Shown here: one piece after another, positions 28,061 to 37,224 of the stretch
Layout: each line of letters opens with the position of its first letter
How positions within the stretch are numbered: position 1 is the stretch's first letter
From: Simplicispira sp. 125
GTDB lineage: Bacteria > Pseudomonadota > Gammaproteobacteria > Burkholderiales > Burkholderiaceae_C
Direction of reading: 5' to 3'
Assembly: GCF_003096555.1 (NCBI RefSeq)
Contig: NZ_QEKM01000001.1
Span: 3,534,001 to 3,598,000, forward strand
Length of the DNA stretch: 64,000 nucleotides
Translations under genes and position numbers: made by a program
Notes under the pieces: model-generated
Database searches by the model: none
Told to the model about the DNA's origin: nothing
Seen by the model: only the letters and a program-made list of their open reading frames with translations

Positions 28061-28081
28061 CCTTGCAAATGGTTTGCAAGG
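28061..28081 (+). promoter_or_regulatory. Leader hairpin of the rplN operon
   Basis: A perfect 9-bp stem, CCTTGCAAA (28061-28069) and TTTGCAAGG (28073-28081), closes a TGG loop in the leader. No U-tract follows, so it is unlikely to terminate. A regulatory or RNA-processing role is inferred. Similar tips occur before rpsD and rpoA. Confidence 0.6.
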
Positions 28082-28172
28082 TGGACGACGGGCCCAAGAC
28101 TGACTGGCTGCTGGGTGTTTCTCGAGGATCTCGGGATGTACATGGCTTCTGGTGCAAGTTGGGAATAATGAA

Positions 28173-28541
28173 ATGATCCAGACAGAAACTCGGTTAGACG
28201 TTGCCGACAACACCGGCGCGAAGTCCGTCCTGTGCATCAAGGTGCTGGGTGGGTCCAAGCGCCGCTATGCCAGCGTGGGCGACATCATCAAGGTGAGCGT
28301 CAAAGAAGCTGCGCCTCGTGGTCGTGTCAAGAAGGGCGAAATTTACAGTGCCGTGGTGGTTCGTACCGCCAAGGGTATTCGCCGTGGCGATGGCTCGCTT
28401 GTGAAATTCGATGGCAATGCTGCGGTGTTGCTCAATGCAAAGCTGGAGCCCATTGGCACCCGCATCTTCGGACCCGTGACGCGCGAACTGCGCAACGAAA
28501 AGTTCATGAAGATCGTGTCCCTGGCTCCTGAAGTTCTCTAA
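28173..28541 (+). CDS. rplN: Large ribosomal subunit protein uL14
   Basis: A 122-residue protein of exactly the usual L14 length; it binds 23S rRNA at the subunit interface. The N-terminus [19 protein letters not shown] is diagnostic, and ATG 28173 was chosen to give it. It heads the operon here, because glpD rather than the S10-cluster genes (rplP, rpmC, rpsQ) lies upstream. Confidence 0.98.
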   Translation: MIQTETRLDVADNTGAKSVLCIKVLGGSKRRYASVGDIIKVSVKEAAPRGRVKKGEIYSAVVVRTAKGIRRGDGSLVKFDGNAAVLLNAKLEPIGTRIFGPVTRELRNEKFMKIVSLAPEVL

Positions 28542-28551
28542 GGACAGTGCG

Positions 28552-28872
28552 ATGAACAAGATTCGCAAGGGCGACGAAATCGTCGTGCTCACAGGGCGCG
28601 ACAAGGGCAAGCGCGGCACGGTGTCGCTGCGCAAAGATGACTCGTATCTGGTCATCGAGGGCATCAACCTCGTGAAGAAGCACGTCAAGCCGAACCCCAT
28701 GAAGGGTACGACGGGCGGCATCGTCGAGAAGGCCATGCCGATTCACCAGTCCAATGTGGCGATCTACAACGCTGCGACGGGCAAGGCTGACCGTGTCGGC
28801 ATCAAGGTGCAGGCGGACGGCTCGCGTGTCCGCACATACAAATCCAGCGGCGCTGAAATCAAGACGGCCTAA
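28552..28872 (+). CDS. rplX: Large ribosomal subunit protein uL24
   Basis: A 106-residue L24, an early 50S assembly initiator. The KOW motif region is seen in [17 protein letters not shown], followed by [13 protein letters not shown]. It starts 10 bp after rplN and is part of the spc-type operon. Confidence 0.98.
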   Translation: MNKIRKGDEIVVLTGRDKGKRGTVSLRKDDSYLVIEGINLVKKHVKPNPMKGTTGGIVEKAMPIHQSNVAIYNAATGKADRVGIKVQADGSRVRTYKSSGAEIKTA

Positions 28873-28882
28873 GGGGTAAAAA

Positions 28883-29422
28883 ATGGCACGACTCCAACAA
28901 CACTACCGCGAAAAAGTCGCACCTGAACTCATGAAGCAGTTTGGGTACACGTCGCCCATGCAGGTTCCGCGTCTTAGCAAAATCACCCTCAACATGGGTG
29001 TGAGTGAGGCTGTGGCCGACAAGAAGGTCATGGATCACGCTGTCTCCGATCTGTCCAAGATTGCAGGGCAAAAGCCTGTGGTCACCAAGGCCAAGAAGGC
29101 TATTGCGGGTTTCAAGATTCGCGAAGAGCAGGCCATTGGCTGCATGGTGACGCTGCGTGGCGTTCAGATGTACGAGTTTCTCGATCGCTTTGTTACTGTG
29201 GCTCTGCCGCGTGTACGGGACTTCCGGGGTATCTCCGGTCGCTCTTTTGATGGCCGTGGCAACTACAACATCGGCGTCAAGGAGCAGATCATTTTTCCTG
29301 AAATCGAGTACGACAAGGTTGACGCGCTGCGTGGCCTGAATATCAGCATCACCACGACGGCAACAACCGATGAAGAGTGCAAGGCACTGCTCACGGGTTT
29401 CCGTTTTCCGTTCAAGAACTGA
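28883..29422 (+). CDS. rplE: Large ribosomal subunit protein uL5
   Basis: A 179-residue L5 that binds 5S rRNA and contacts the P-site tRNA. Typical segments are [31 protein letters not shown] and [11 protein letters not shown]. It starts 10 bp after rplX. Confidence 0.98.
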   Translation: MARLQQHYREKVAPELMKQFGYTSPMQVPRLSKITLNMGVSEAVADKKVMDHAVSDLSKIAGQKPVVTKAKKAIAGFKIREEQAIGCMVTLRGVQMYEFLDRFVTVALPRVRDFRGISGRSFDGRGNYNIGVKEQIIFPEIEYDKVDALRGLNISITTTATTDEECKALLTGFRFPFKN

Positions 29423-29430
29423 GGCGGCGT

Positions 29431-29736
29431 ATGGCTAAAGTAGCATTGATCCAGCGCGAACTCAAGCGCGAAAAACTGGCAGCCAAATATGCAGCAAAGT
29501 ATGCTGAACTCAAGGCTGTCGCAACCGACGTCAAGCGCAGTGATGAAGAGCGTGAAGCAGCCCGTTTGGGTCTGCAGAAGCTGCCGCGCAACGCCAACCC
29601 CACGCGCCAGCGCAACCGCTGTGCAATCACGGGTCGTCCCCGTGGTACCTTCCGTCAGTTCGGTCTGGCCCGCGCCAAGATTCGCGAGCTGGCCTTCGCT
29701 GGCGACATCCCGGGTGTCACCAAGGCCAGCTGGTAA
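29431..29736 (+). CDS. rpsN: Small ribosomal subunit protein uS14
   Basis: A 101-residue S14 of the long, zinc-independent type; the two CxxC pairs of the short zinc form are absent. It ends with [24 protein letters not shown], typical of the family. ATG 29431 was chosen ([14 protein letters not shown]); an upstream in-frame start lies inside rplE. Confidence 0.97.
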   Translation: MAKVALIQRELKREKLAAKYAAKYAELKAVATDVKRSDEEREAARLGLQKLPRNANPTRQRNRCAITGRPRGTFRQFGLARAKIRELAFAGDIPGVTKASW

Positions 29737-29756
29737 GCAGGCAGGAGAGATACAAC

Positions 29757-30152
29757 ATGAGCATGAGTGATCCTATCGCTGACTTGCTGACCCGCATCCG
29801 CAATGCCCAAATGGTTTCCAAGGCTACCGTGATGGTGCCGTCTTCCAAGGTGAAGACCGCTATCGTTCAGGTGCTGAAGGACGAAGGGTACATTGACGGA
29901 TTCCAGGTCAAAACCGACGGTGGCAAGTCTGAAATTGAAATAGCCCTGAAGTACCACGCTGGACGCCCGGTTATCGAGCGTATCGAGCGCGTGAGCCGCC
30001 CTGGCTTGCGTGTGTACAAGGGTCGTGATTCCATTCCACAAGTCATGAACGGCCTGGGTGTGGCAATTGTCACCACCCCCAAGGGTGTCATGACCGATCG
30101 CAAAGCGCGCGCTACCGGAGTCGGTGGTGAAGTGCTCTGCTATGTGGCCTAA
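29757..30152 (+). CDS. rpsH: Small ribosomal subunit protein uS8
   Basis: A 131-residue S8, which binds the central domain of 16S rRNA and in E. coli represses the spc operon. [18 protein letters not shown] matches the E. coli N-terminus, so ATG 29757 was chosen over 29763. The C-terminus [11 protein letters not shown] is typical. Confidence 0.98.
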   Translation: MSMSDPIADLLTRIRNAQMVSKATVMVPSSKVKTAIVQVLKDEGYIDGFQVKTDGGKSEIEIALKYHAGRPVIERIERVSRPGLRVYKGRDSIPQVMNGLGVAIVTTPKGVMTDRKARATGVGGEVLCYVA

Positions 30153-30176
30153 GCGCGGCATTGAGGAGAAACTGAA

Positions 30177-30710
30177 ATGTCTCGAGTAGGAAAAATGCCT
30201 GTGACCATCCCCGCTGGCGTGGATGTGTCAGTTAAAGATGACCAGATCTCTGTCAAGGGCTCTGGTGGCGCGTTGTCATTGGCGCAAAACATGCTGGTCA
30301 AAGTGTCCAGCAATGAGGGCAAGCTGAGCTTTGTTCCAGCCAATGATTCGCGTGAAGCCAATGCCATGAGCGGCACCATTCGCCAGTTGGTTAACAACAT
30401 GGTCGTGGGTGTCAGCAAGGGTTTTGAAAAGAAACTCAACCTGGTCGGCGTGGGCTACAAGGCTTCGGCCTCCGGTTCCAAGCTGAATCTGGCCGTGGGT
30501 TATTCACACCCTGTCAATTTTGAAATGCCTGCTGGCATCACTGTCGCAACGCCAACGCCCACGGAAGTGGTTGTCAAGGGTGCGGACCGTCAGCGCGTAG
30601 GTCAGATTGCTGCAGAGATCCGTGCGGTTCGTCCGCCCGAGCCTTACAAGGGCAAGGGAATCCGTTATGCGGACGAAAAGATCACGATCAAAGAGACCAA
30701 GAAGAAATAA
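30177..30710 (+). CDS. rplF: Large ribosomal subunit protein uL6
   Basis: A 177-residue L6 that binds near the GTPase-associated centre. It has two repeated alpha/beta domains and the C-terminal signature [14 protein letters not shown]. It starts 24 bp after rpsH with AGGAG upstream. Confidence 0.98.
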   Translation: MSRVGKMPVTIPAGVDVSVKDDQISVKGSGGALSLAQNMLVKVSSNEGKLSFVPANDSREANAMSGTIRQLVNNMVVGVSKGFEKKLNLVGVGYKASASGSKLNLAVGYSHPVNFEMPAGITVATPTPTEVVVKGADRQRVGQIAAEIRAVRPPEPYKGKGIRYADEKITIKETKKK

Positions 30711-30721
30711 GGAGCTGCAAC

Positions 30722-31087
30722 ATGTTGACCAAGAAAGAGCAGCGTCTTCGTCGGGCCCGTCAGACACGCATCCGCATTGCACAGCAAGGCGTGGCGCGAC
30801 TGACTGTAAACCGTACGAATCTCCATATCTATGCAGCCGTGATTTCCGGCGATGGCAGCAAAGTGCTGGCCAGCGCATCCACCGCAGAAGCCGATGTGCG
30901 TGCAGCACTGGGCGGATCTGGCAAGGGTGGCAACGCAGCGGCAGCACAGGTTATCGGCAAGCGTATTGCCGAAAAAGCCAAGCAGGCAGGCGTGGAGAAG
31001 GTTGCATTTGATCGTGCAGGTTTTGCCTATCACGGCCGCGTCAAGGCTCTTGCCGACGCCGCACGTGAAGCGGGTCTGCAGTTCTAA
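30722..31087 (+). CDS. rplR: Large ribosomal subunit protein uL18
   Basis: A 121-residue L18, a 5S rRNA-binding protein. The basic N-terminus, [16 protein letters not shown] and the end [20 protein letters not shown] are characteristic. It starts 11 bp after rplF. Confidence 0.98.
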   Translation: MLTKKEQRLRRARQTRIRIAQQGVARLTVNRTNLHIYAAVISGDGSKVLASASTAEADVRAALGGSGKGGNAAAAQVIGKRIAEKAKQAGVEKVAFDRAGFAYHGRVKALADAAREAGLQF

Positions 31088-31104
31088 GCGGAACGGAATA
31101 CAAA

Positions 31105-31623
31105 ATGGCTAAATTTCAACCCCGAGTGCAAGACGAAGGCCGCGACGACGGCATGCGCGAAAAGATGATTGCGGTCAACCGCGTCACCAAAGTCGTGAAG
31201 GGCGGTCGTATTCTCGGTTTTGCTGCCCTGACCGTTGTTGGTGATGGCGATGGCCGCGTGGGCATGGGCAAAGGAAAATCCAAGGAAGTGCCAGCTGCAG
31301 TGCAGAAGGCAATGGAAGAGGCTCGCCGCAATATGGTGAAGGTGTCGCTGAAGAACGGCACAATTCACCATCAGGTAACGGGTCACCACGGTGCGGCCCA
31401 CGTCATGATGGCGCCGGCTCCCAAGGGGACTGGCATTATTGCTGGCGGCCCAATGCGCGCCGTGTTCGAAGTCATGGGAATGACGGATATCGTGGCCAAG
31501 AGCCATGGTTCATCGAATCCCTACAACATGGTCCGTGCCACATTTGACGCGCTCACCAATTCCACCACACCGGCGGAAGTGGCATCCAAGCGCGGCAAGA
31601 CGGTCGAAGACCTCTTCGTCTGA
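31105..31623 (+). CDS. rpsE: Small ribosomal subunit protein uS5
   Basis: A 172-residue S5 involved in decoding fidelity and mRNA unwinding. The S5 double-stranded-RNA-binding fold is seen in [19 protein letters not shown], with GVGMGK-type loop [14 protein letters not shown] and the C-terminal [12 protein letters not shown]. Confidence 0.98.
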   Translation: MAKFQPRVQDEGRDDGMREKMIAVNRVTKVVKGGRILGFAALTVVGDGDGRVGMGKGKSKEVPAAVQKAMEEARRNMVKVSLKNGTIHHQVTGHHGAAHVMMAPAPKGTGIIAGGPMRAVFEVMGMTDIVAKSHGSSNPYNMVRATFDALTNSTTPAEVASKRGKTVEDLFV

Positions 31624-31637
31624 CAGGAGCCTGGACA

Positions 31638-31820
31638 ATGTCTACACAACAAACCGTGAAGATTCAGCTGGTACGCAGCCCGATTGGGACCAAGGTCACC
31701 CATCGTGCAACCGTACGTGGCCTCGGGCTGCGCAAGCTGAACAGTGTCAGCGAATTGCAGGATACGCCTGCAGTGCGCGGCATGATCAACAAGATCAGTT
31801 ATCTGGTCAAAGTCCTCTGA
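31638..31820 (+). CDS. rpmD: Large ribosomal subunit protein uL30
   Basis: A 60-residue L30 of normal length. [19 protein letters not shown] and LGLRKLNS are the family core. It starts 14 bp after rpsE in the spc-type operon. Confidence 0.97.
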   Translation: MSTQQTVKIQLVRSPIGTKVTHRATVRGLGLRKLNSVSELQDTPAVRGMINKISYLVKVL

Positions 31821-31830
31821 GAGGTAAATG

Positions 31831-32262
31831 ATGGAACTTAATAACATCAAGCCAGCAGAAGGTTCAAAGCACGCCAAGCGTCGCGTCGGTCGGGGCATTG
31901 GCTCTGGTTTGGGCAAGACGGCTGGTCGCGGCCACAAAGGGCAAAAGTCGCGCTCTGGTGGCTACCACAAGGTTGGCTTTGAAGGTGGTCAGATGCCGCT
32001 GCAGCGCCGCCTTCCAAAGCGTGGCTTCAAGTCGCAGACTCTGAAGTTCAATGCAGAAGTTACGCTCACGGCGCTGACCCAGCTTGGTCTGGCGGAGATC
32101 GACATGCTCGCTCTCAAGCAGGCTGGTCTGGTCGGACAAAACGCCAAGGTCGTGAAAGTGATCAACACCGGAGCCATTGGTTCGGCGGTGAAGCTTACCG
32201 GCATCGGTGCAACGGCAGGTGCCAAGGCTGCGATTGAAGCAGCTGGCGGCTCTATCGCCTGA
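31831..32262 (+). CDS. rplO: Large ribosomal subunit protein uL15
   Basis: A 143-residue L15, a late 50S assembly protein. The glycine-rich basic stretch [19 protein letters not shown] and [15 protein letters not shown] are diagnostic. ATG 31831 was preferred over the adjacent ATG 31828 because GAGG then has better spacing and MELNNIKPA is the usual N-terminus. Confidence 0.97.
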   Translation: MELNNIKPAEGSKHAKRRVGRGIGSGLGKTAGRGHKGQKSRSGGYHKVGFEGGQMPLQRRLPKRGFKSQTLKFNAEVTLTALTQLGLAEIDMLALKQAGLVGQNAKVVKVINTGAIGSAVKLTGIGATAGAKAAIEAAGGSIA

Positions 32263-32284
32263 CTCGGCATTAAGGAAAGCTTCT

Positions 32285-33601
32285 GTGGCAACTAGCGCTG
32301 CACAAATAGCAAAAACCGGCAAGTACGGCGATTTGCGTCGCCGACTGGTATTTTTGCTGATGGCGCTGGTCGTATACCGTATCGGGGCGCATATCCCCGT
32401 TCCTGGTATCGATCCGGCCCAACTCAAGCAACTTTTCAGTGGCCAACAAGGCATATTGAACTTGTTCAATATGTTTTCAGGCGGGGCGCTTTCGCGTTTT
32501 ACCGTGTTTGCATTGGGAATCATGCCGTACATCTCGGCATCGATCATCATGCAGCTCATGACCTACGCGGTGCCCACATTTGAACAGCTAAAAAAAGAGG
32601 GTGAGGCAGGGCGTCGAAAGATCACCCAGTACACCCGCTATGGAACCTTGGGGCTGGCAATCTTCCAGTCATTAGGGATTGCCGTGGCGCTGGAAAGTTC
32701 TGCAGGTTTGGTGCTTGTGCCTGGGTTTGGTTTTCGCATGACGGCCGTGGTAAGCCTTACGGCAGGAACAATATTCCTGATGTGGCTCGGCGAGCAGATT
32801 ACTGAGCGCGGCTTGGGTAACGGTATATCGATCCTGATTTTCGCAGGTATCGCAGCCGGTTTGCCTAGCTCTATCGGTGGACTGTTGGAGTTGGTTCGTA
32901 CAGGTGCCATGAGCATCATTGCCGCCATCTTCATCGTACTGGTGGTTGGGCTGGTGACCTACTTCGTGGTTTACGTCGAGCGTGGGCAGCGGAAAATTCT
33001 TGTTAACTACGCCAGGCGGCAGGTAGGCAACAAGGTCTATGGCGGTCAGTCATCTCATCTTCCTTTGAAGCTGAATATGGCAGGTGTGATTCCTCCGATC
33101 TTCGCATCGTCCATCATTCTTCTTCCAGCGACGGTGGTGAACTGGTTCAGCGCAGGCGAGTCGATGCGTTGGCTGAAAGATATATCAGGAGCACTCACGC
33201 CAGGGCAACCTATTTACGTGATGTTCTATGCAACGGCCATCATCTTCTTCTGTTTTTTCTATACGGCACTTGTGTTCAATAGCCGTGAAACCGCAGACAA
33301 TCTGAAGAAAAGTGGTGCGTTCATACCTGGCATTCGGCCAGGTGAACAGACTGCGCGCTACATTGATAAAATTCTGCTGCGTCTCACGTTGATTGGTGCG
33401 ATCTACATCACGTTCGTGTGCTTGCTGCCTGAGTTTTTGATCATTAAATACAACGTGCCTTTCTATTTTGGTGGCACCTCGTTGCTGATCATTGTGGTGG
33501 TGACTATGGACTTCATGGCACAGGTGCAAAATTATCTGATGTCTCAGCAGTATGACTCGCTGCTCAAGAAGGCGAATTTCAAGTCGGGAGCAGGTGCTTG
33601 A
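32285..33601 (+). CDS. secY: Protein translocase subunit SecY
   Basis: The 438-residue channel subunit of the SecYEG translocon, with ten membrane helices. It begins at GTG 32285, preceded by AAGGAAAGC, and has the family blocks [35 protein letters not shown] and the cytoplasmic loop [15 protein letters not shown]. It sits in the normal place after rplO. The E. coli-style order secY-rpmJ follows, with no infA between. Confidence 0.98.
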   Translation: MATSAAQIAKTGKYGDLRRRLVFLLMALVVYRIGAHIPVPGIDPAQLKQLFSGQQGILNLFNMFSGGALSRFTVFALGIMPYISASIIMQLMTYAVPTFEQLKKEGEAGRRKITQYTRYGTLGLAIFQSLGIAVALESSAGLVLVPGFGFRMTAVVSLTAGTIFLMWLGEQITERGLGNGISILIFAGIAAGLPSSIGGLLELVRTGAMSIIAAIFIVLVVGLVTYFVVYVERGQRKILVNYARRQVGNKVYGGQSSHLPLKLNMAGVIPPIFASSIILLPATVVNWFSAGESMRWLKDISGALTPGQPIYVMFYATAIIFFCFFYTALVFNSRETADNLKKSGAFIPGIRPGEQTARYIDKILLRLTLIGAIYITFVCLLPEFLIIKYNVPFYFGGTSLLIIVVVTMDFMAQVQNYLMSQQYDSLLKKANFKSGAGA

Positions 33602-33751
33602 CGGCGTTTGCCACCAAGTTATTTGCATATTTATGGCGCGCTGCGGTCAAAAGCTGGCGTGATTTAAAAGATGTATGCCTTGTGCTATGCACAGGCTTAC
33701 AAGGTGTTTCAGGCATGCAGCCGGAGCGCTATCTGGTTTTAGGAGTATGAA

Positions 33752-33865
33752 ATGAGAGTCTCGGCTTCGGTCAAGAAAATCTGTCGTAACTGCAAGATCA
33801 TCCGCCGCAAAGGTGTGGTGCGTGTGATCTGTACTGACCAGCGCCACAAGCAGCGCCAGGGTTGA
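33752..33865 (+). CDS. rpmJ: Large ribosomal subunit protein bL36
   Basis: A 37-residue protein beginning [19 protein letters not shown]. It has Cys11, Cys14, Cys27 and His32, so it is the zinc-binding C+ form. AGGAG at 33741-33745 precedes the start. It lies 150 bp after secY, a gap that contains no other gene, and 24 bp before rpsM. Confidence 0.97.
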   Translation: MRVSASVKKICRNCKIIRRKGVVRVICTDQRHKQRQG

Positions 33866-33889
33866 ACAGGAAAGCATTAGAGGACGCAC

Positions 33890-34255
33890 ATGGCACGTAT
33901 CGCTGGTATCAATATTCCGCCGCACAAGCATGCAGAGATTGGCTTAACTGCTATTTTCGGCATTGGTCGCACACGCGCTCGCAAAATTTGCGAAGCATGC
34001 GACATCGCTTATTCCAAAAAGATCAAAGATCTATCGGACGGTGATCTGGAAAAAATTCGCGACCAGATTGCGCAGTTCACCATTGAGGGTGACCTTCGCC
34101 GCGAAACCACGATGAACATCAAGCGTTTGATGGACATTGGTTGCTACCGGGGTTTCCGCCATCGCCGCGGACTGCCCATGCGCGGTCAGCGCACGCGCAC
34201 AAACGCACGCACTCGCAAGGGTCCGCGCAAGGGTGCCGCTGCACTGAAAAAATAA
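33890..34255 (+). CDS. rpsM: Small ribosomal subunit protein uS13
   Basis: A 121-residue S13 that contacts the P-site tRNA and bridges the subunits. It starts [19 protein letters not shown] and ends with the basic tail [18 protein letters not shown]. It is the usual first gene of the alpha operon. Confidence 0.98.
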   Translation: MARIAGINIPPHKHAEIGLTAIFGIGRTRARKICEACDIAYSKKIKDLSDGDLEKIRDQIAQFTIEGDLRRETTMNIKRLMDIGCYRGFRHRRGLPMRGQRTRTNARTRKGPRKGAAALKK

Positions 34256-34273
34256 AGAGATTGAAAGATCAAT

Positions 34274-34678
34274 ATGGCCAAGTCTCCTGCCAATAACGCC
34301 TCACAGCGTGTACGCAAAAAAGTTCGCAAGAACGTTTCGGATGGTGTTGCCCACGTGCATGCATCGTTCAATAACACCATCATCACAATTACCGATCGCC
34401 AGGGCAACGCACTGTCGTGGGCATCGTCAGGTGGTCAAGGGTTCAAGGGTTCGCGCAAATCAACGCCTTTCGCCGCCCAGGTAGCTTCAGAAACGGCGGG
34501 TCGTGCAGCTATTGAGCAAGGTATTAAAAACCTGGATGTGGAAATCAAGGGCCCTGGCCCTGGACGTGAATCTTCGGTACGCGCCCTTGGTGCCCTAGGT
34601 ATCCGCATCACGTCGATTTCTGATGTGACCCCGGTACCCCACAACGGCTGCCGCCCGCAAAAACGCCGTCGCATTTAA
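34274..34678 (+). CDS. rpsK: Small ribosomal subunit protein uS11
   Basis: A 134-residue S11 of the 30S platform. Typical segments are [18 protein letters not shown] and the C-terminus [17 protein letters not shown]. It starts 18 bp after rpsM and ends 94 bp before rpsD, where hairpins are found. Confidence 0.98.
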   Translation: MAKSPANNASQRVRKKVRKNVSDGVAHVHASFNNTIITITDRQGNALSWASSGGQGFKGSRKSTPFAAQVASETAGRAAIEQGIKNLDVEIKGPGPGRESSVRALGALGIRITSISDVTPVPHNGCRPQKRRRI

Positions 34679-34697
34679 TTGATTTAACAAGCCCACC

Positions 34698-34748
34698 GCC
34701 GTCTGCGCCGGTTTAGCCGCTGCAGACGGCTCCCGCAATGGTTTGCGG
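34698..34748 (+). promoter_or_regulatory. Tandem leader hairpins upstream of rpsD
   Basis: The first hairpin pairs GCCGTCTGC (34698-34706) with GCAGACGGC (34722-34730). The second pairs CCGCAA (34733-34738) with TTGCGG (34743-34748) around a TGGT loop. There is no U-tract, so termination is unlikely. S4 autoregulation or RNA processing is a reasonable inference. Confidence 0.6.
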
Positions 34749-34772
34749 AAGATGACATAGAAGGATATTCAA

Positions 34773-35396
34773 GTGGCACGCTATCTCGGCCCCAAGGCCA
34801 AACTCTCTCGCCGTGAAGGCACCGACCTGTTCCTCAAGAGCGCACGCCGCTCGATTGCGGACAAGTCGAAGTTTGATTCCAAACCCGGCCAGCATGGTCG
34901 CACCTCGGGTCAGCGCACGTCTGACTATGGCCTCCAACTGCGCGAAAAGCAGAAGGTCAAGCGCATGTACGGCATCCTGGAAAAGCAATTCCGCCGTTAT
35001 TTCGAGGCCGCTGACCGTCGCAAGGGCAACACGGGTGCCAACCTGTTGTCGTTGTTGGAGTGCCGCCTGGACAACGTGGTGTATCGCATGGGCTTTGGCT
35101 CTACGCGCGCAGAAGCTCGTCAGCTTGTGTCCCACAAGGCAATGACTGTCAATGGGCAGTCTGTCAATATCCCTTCGTACCTGGTCAAGGCTGGTGACGT
35201 GGTGGCTGTGCGCGAAAAATCCAAGAATCAAGGCCGTATTGCTGAGGCGCTACAGCTCGCACAGCAAGTCGGTATGCCTGCTTGGGTTGAGGTCGATGCT
35301 GCCAAGGCAGAAGGAGTCTTCAAGAAGGTTCCTGATCGGGACGAATTTGGTGCAGATATCAACGAATCCTTGATTGTTGAGCTGTACTCGCGCTAA
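34773..35396 (+). CDS. rpsD: Small ribosomal subunit protein uS4
   Basis: A 207-residue S4, which starts 30S assembly and in E. coli represses the alpha operon by binding its mRNA. The S4 domain is seen in [19 protein letters not shown] and [14 protein letters not shown]. It starts with a GTG codon (GTGGCACGC at 34773), giving the standard N-terminus [15 protein letters not shown]. Two hairpins lie in its leader. Confidence 0.98.
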   Translation: MARYLGPKAKLSRREGTDLFLKSARRSIADKSKFDSKPGQHGRTSGQRTSDYGLQLREKQKVKRMYGILEKQFRRYFEAADRRKGNTGANLLSLLECRLDNVVYRMGFGSTRAEARQLVSHKAMTVNGQSVNIPSYLVKAGDVVAVREKSKNQGRIAEALQLAQQVGMPAWVEVDAAKAEGVFKKVPDRDEFGADINESLIVELYSR

Positions 35397-35427
35397 GCAC
35401 TGAGCGCAATCACCGTAGAAAATCGTT

Positions 35428-35455
35428 CCTACACCGCAAGGCATTGCGGTGTAGG
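35428..35455 (+). promoter_or_regulatory. Leader hairpin upstream of rpoA
   Basis: A perfect 12-bp stem, CCTACACCGCAA (35428-35439) and TTGCGGTGTAGG (35444-35455), closes a GGCA loop. It is the strongest hairpin in the ribosomal region and lacks a U-tract. It could separate or process the rpsD and rpoA messages. Confidence 0.65.
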
Positions 35456-35509
35456 CGCTTCACCAGCCTTACCGGTGTAACGAGCTGGGGGTATTGAGAG
35501 GAAGTCTGC

Positions 35510-36502
35510 ATGCAAACAAATTTGCTGAAACCCAAGGCTATCAATGTAGAGCAGCTAGGCCACAACCGGGCCAAAGTCGCACTGGAGCCGTTCGAGCGCG
35601 GATATGGGCACACGTTGGGCAATGCCATTCGGCGCGTTCTGCTCTCGTCCATGGTGGGTTATGCAGCGACAGAAGTGACGATCGCAGGCGTGCTCCACGA
35701 GTATTCCTCGATTGATGGTGTTCAGGAAGATGTGGTCAACATCTTGTTGAATCTCAAAGGCGTTGTGTTCAAGCTGCATAACCGTGACGAAGTCACGCTC
35801 AGCCTTCGAAAAGACGGCGATGGCGTCGTAACTGCACGCGATATCCAGACACCCCACGACGTGGAGATCGTGAACCCGGATCATGTGATCGCCCACTTGT
35901 CGCAAGGCGGCAAATTGGATATGCAGATCAAGGTCGAGAAGGGCCGTGGCTACGTCCCGGGCAATCAACGCCGATTCTCGGATGAAACATCCAAGTCGAT
36001 TGGACGGATCGTTCTCGACGCTTCGTTCTCCCCAGTCAAGCGGGTCAGCTACACGGTTGAAAGCGCTCGTGTCGAGCAGCGGACCGACTTGGATAAGCTG
36101 GTCGTTGAGATTGAAACCAATGGCGCGATCACTGCAGAAGATGCGGTTCGCGCGTCGGCAAAGATTTTGGTTGAACAATTGGCAGTTTTTGCGCAGCTCG
36201 AAGGCGGAGATATGCCCGTCTTCCCCGAGCCGGGCAGCCAGCGCGGCAATGCCACGTTTGATCCGATTCTGTTGCGTCCCGTCGATGAACTTGAACTTAC
36301 CGTGCGTTCGGCCAATTGCTTGAAGGCTGAAAACATTTACTACATTGGCGATCTCATTCAGCGTACTGAGAATGAACTCCTGAAGACCCCGAACTTGGGT
36401 CGTAAGTCGCTCAACGAAATCAAGGAAGTGCTCGCATCGCGCGGCCTGACCTTAGGAATGAAGCTTGAAAACTGGCCGCCAGCCGGTTTGGACAAGCGGT
36501 AA
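35510..36502 (+). CDS. rpoA: DNA-directed RNA polymerase subunit alpha
   Basis: The 330-residue alpha subunit dimerises to start polymerase assembly. The N-terminal domain includes [23 protein letters not shown] without breaks from the norm. The C-terminal domain, which binds UP elements and activators, includes [16 protein letters not shown] and [13 protein letters not shown]. The tail after a linker is normal in length. It is 113 bp from rpsD and 85 bp from rplQ. Confidence 0.98.
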   Translation: MQTNLLKPKAINVEQLGHNRAKVALEPFERGYGHTLGNAIRRVLLSSMVGYAATEVTIAGVLHEYSSIDGVQEDVVNILLNLKGVVFKLHNRDEVTLSLRKDGDGVVTARDIQTPHDVEIVNPDHVIAHLSQGGKLDMQIKVEKGRGYVPGNQRRFSDETSKSIGRIVLDASFSPVKRVSYTVESARVEQRTDLDKLVVEIETNGAITAEDAVRASAKILVEQLAVFAQLEGGDMPVFPEPGSQRGNATFDPILLRPVDELELTVRSANCLKAENIYYIGDLIQRTENELLKTPNLGRKSLNEIKEVLASRGLTLGMKLENWPPAGLDKR

Positions 36503-36504
36503 GC

Positions 36505-36560
36505 TATAATTTTGGTCCCCATAAGGGGAGTGCCTTGGGCAGTACCTGATACGGCTGCCC
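36505..36560 (+). promoter_or_regulatory. -10 box and two hairpins in the rplQ leader
   Basis: TATAAT (36505-36510) begins 2 bp after the rpoA stop. Hairpins follow at TCCCC/GGGGA (36516-36520, 36525-36529) and GGGCAG/CTGCCC (36537-36542, 36555-36560). A separate promoter for rplQ is suggested; the -35 box would lie in the rpoA coding end. Confidence 0.5.
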
Positions 36561-36587
36561 GATTTAACGATATATAAGGAAAGCACC

Positions 36588-36980
36588 ATGCGCCACGGTC
36601 ACGGACTCCGCAAACTCAACCGCACCACCTCGCACCGCCTTGCGATGTTGCAAAACATGATGAATTCGCTGCTGCAACACGAAGCCATCAAAACCACAGT
36701 GCCAAAAGCCAAAGAACTGCGTCGTGTGGTCGAGCCCATGATCACTTTGGCCAAGGTGGACACTGTTGCTAACCGGCGTTTGGCGTTTGACCGTCTGCGC
36801 GACCGTGACATGGTTACCAAGTTGTTCAATGACCTGGGTCCCCGCTTCAATGCGCGTCCCGGTGGTTACACCCGTATTCTGAAGATGGGTTACCGCGTTG
36901 GCGACAATGCACCAATGGCCTTGGTTGAACTGGTGGATCGTGCTGATGCAAATAATTCTAGCGAGAGCTCTGAAAAGTAA
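36588..36980 (+). CDS. rplQ: Large ribosomal subunit protein bL17
   Basis: A 130-residue L17, positioned near the peptide exit tunnel. [20 protein letters not shown] is diagnostic, and the C-terminus [20 protein letters not shown] is typical, followed by a short acidic tail. It is the last gene of the ribosomal cluster; a tRNA promoter begins right at its stop. Confidence 0.98.
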   Translation: MRHGHGLRKLNRTTSHRLAMLQNMMNSLLQHEAIKTTVPKAKELRRVVEPMITLAKVDTVANRRLAFDRLRDRDMVTKLFNDLGPRFNARPGGYTRILKMGYRVGDNAPMALVELVDRADANNSSESSEK

Positions 36981-36982
36981 GC

Positions 36983-36988
36983 TATAAT
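36983..36988 (+). promoter_or_regulatory. -10 box for tRNA-fMet
   Basis: A perfect TATAAT lies 2 bp after the rplQ stop and 11 bp before the mature tRNA. The surrounding 12-mer GTAAGCTATAAT is identical to that after rpoA. Confidence 0.6.
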
Positions 36989-36999
36989 ATACTTCTTAC

Positions 37000-37076
<77 letters not shown>

Positions 37077-37104
37077 ATATGCAAGCGGTCTCCGCTGTCA
37101 GTAA

Positions 37105-37130
37105 ACGCCCACTTTTTAGTGGGCGTTTTT
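37105..37130 (+). terminator. Rho-independent terminator after tRNA-fMet
   Basis: A perfect 9-bp stem, ACGCCCACT (37105-37113) and AGTGGGCGT (37118-37126), with a TTTT loop and a T-rich tail (TTTTGTTTTT). The opposite strand also has an A/T tail, so it may help end rsmI transcripts. Confidence 0.92.
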
Positions 37131-37224
37131 GTTTTTGCCCATCGATATCTTGTGAGGTCGGCAAGTGGCCAATGGGCCTCAGCCCTGGCGCCAATGGCGT
37201 GCTGGGAAGGAATTTCGTGAACTA

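Noticed and set aside
33602..33751. Possible infA between secY and rpmJ
   Set aside because: The 150-bp gap is too short for the 72-residue protein and shows no S1-fold sequence.
35428..35455. Terminator between rpsD and rpoA
   Set aside because: The stem is strong, but no U-tract follows and rpoA must be transcribed, so it is listed as a leader hairpin.
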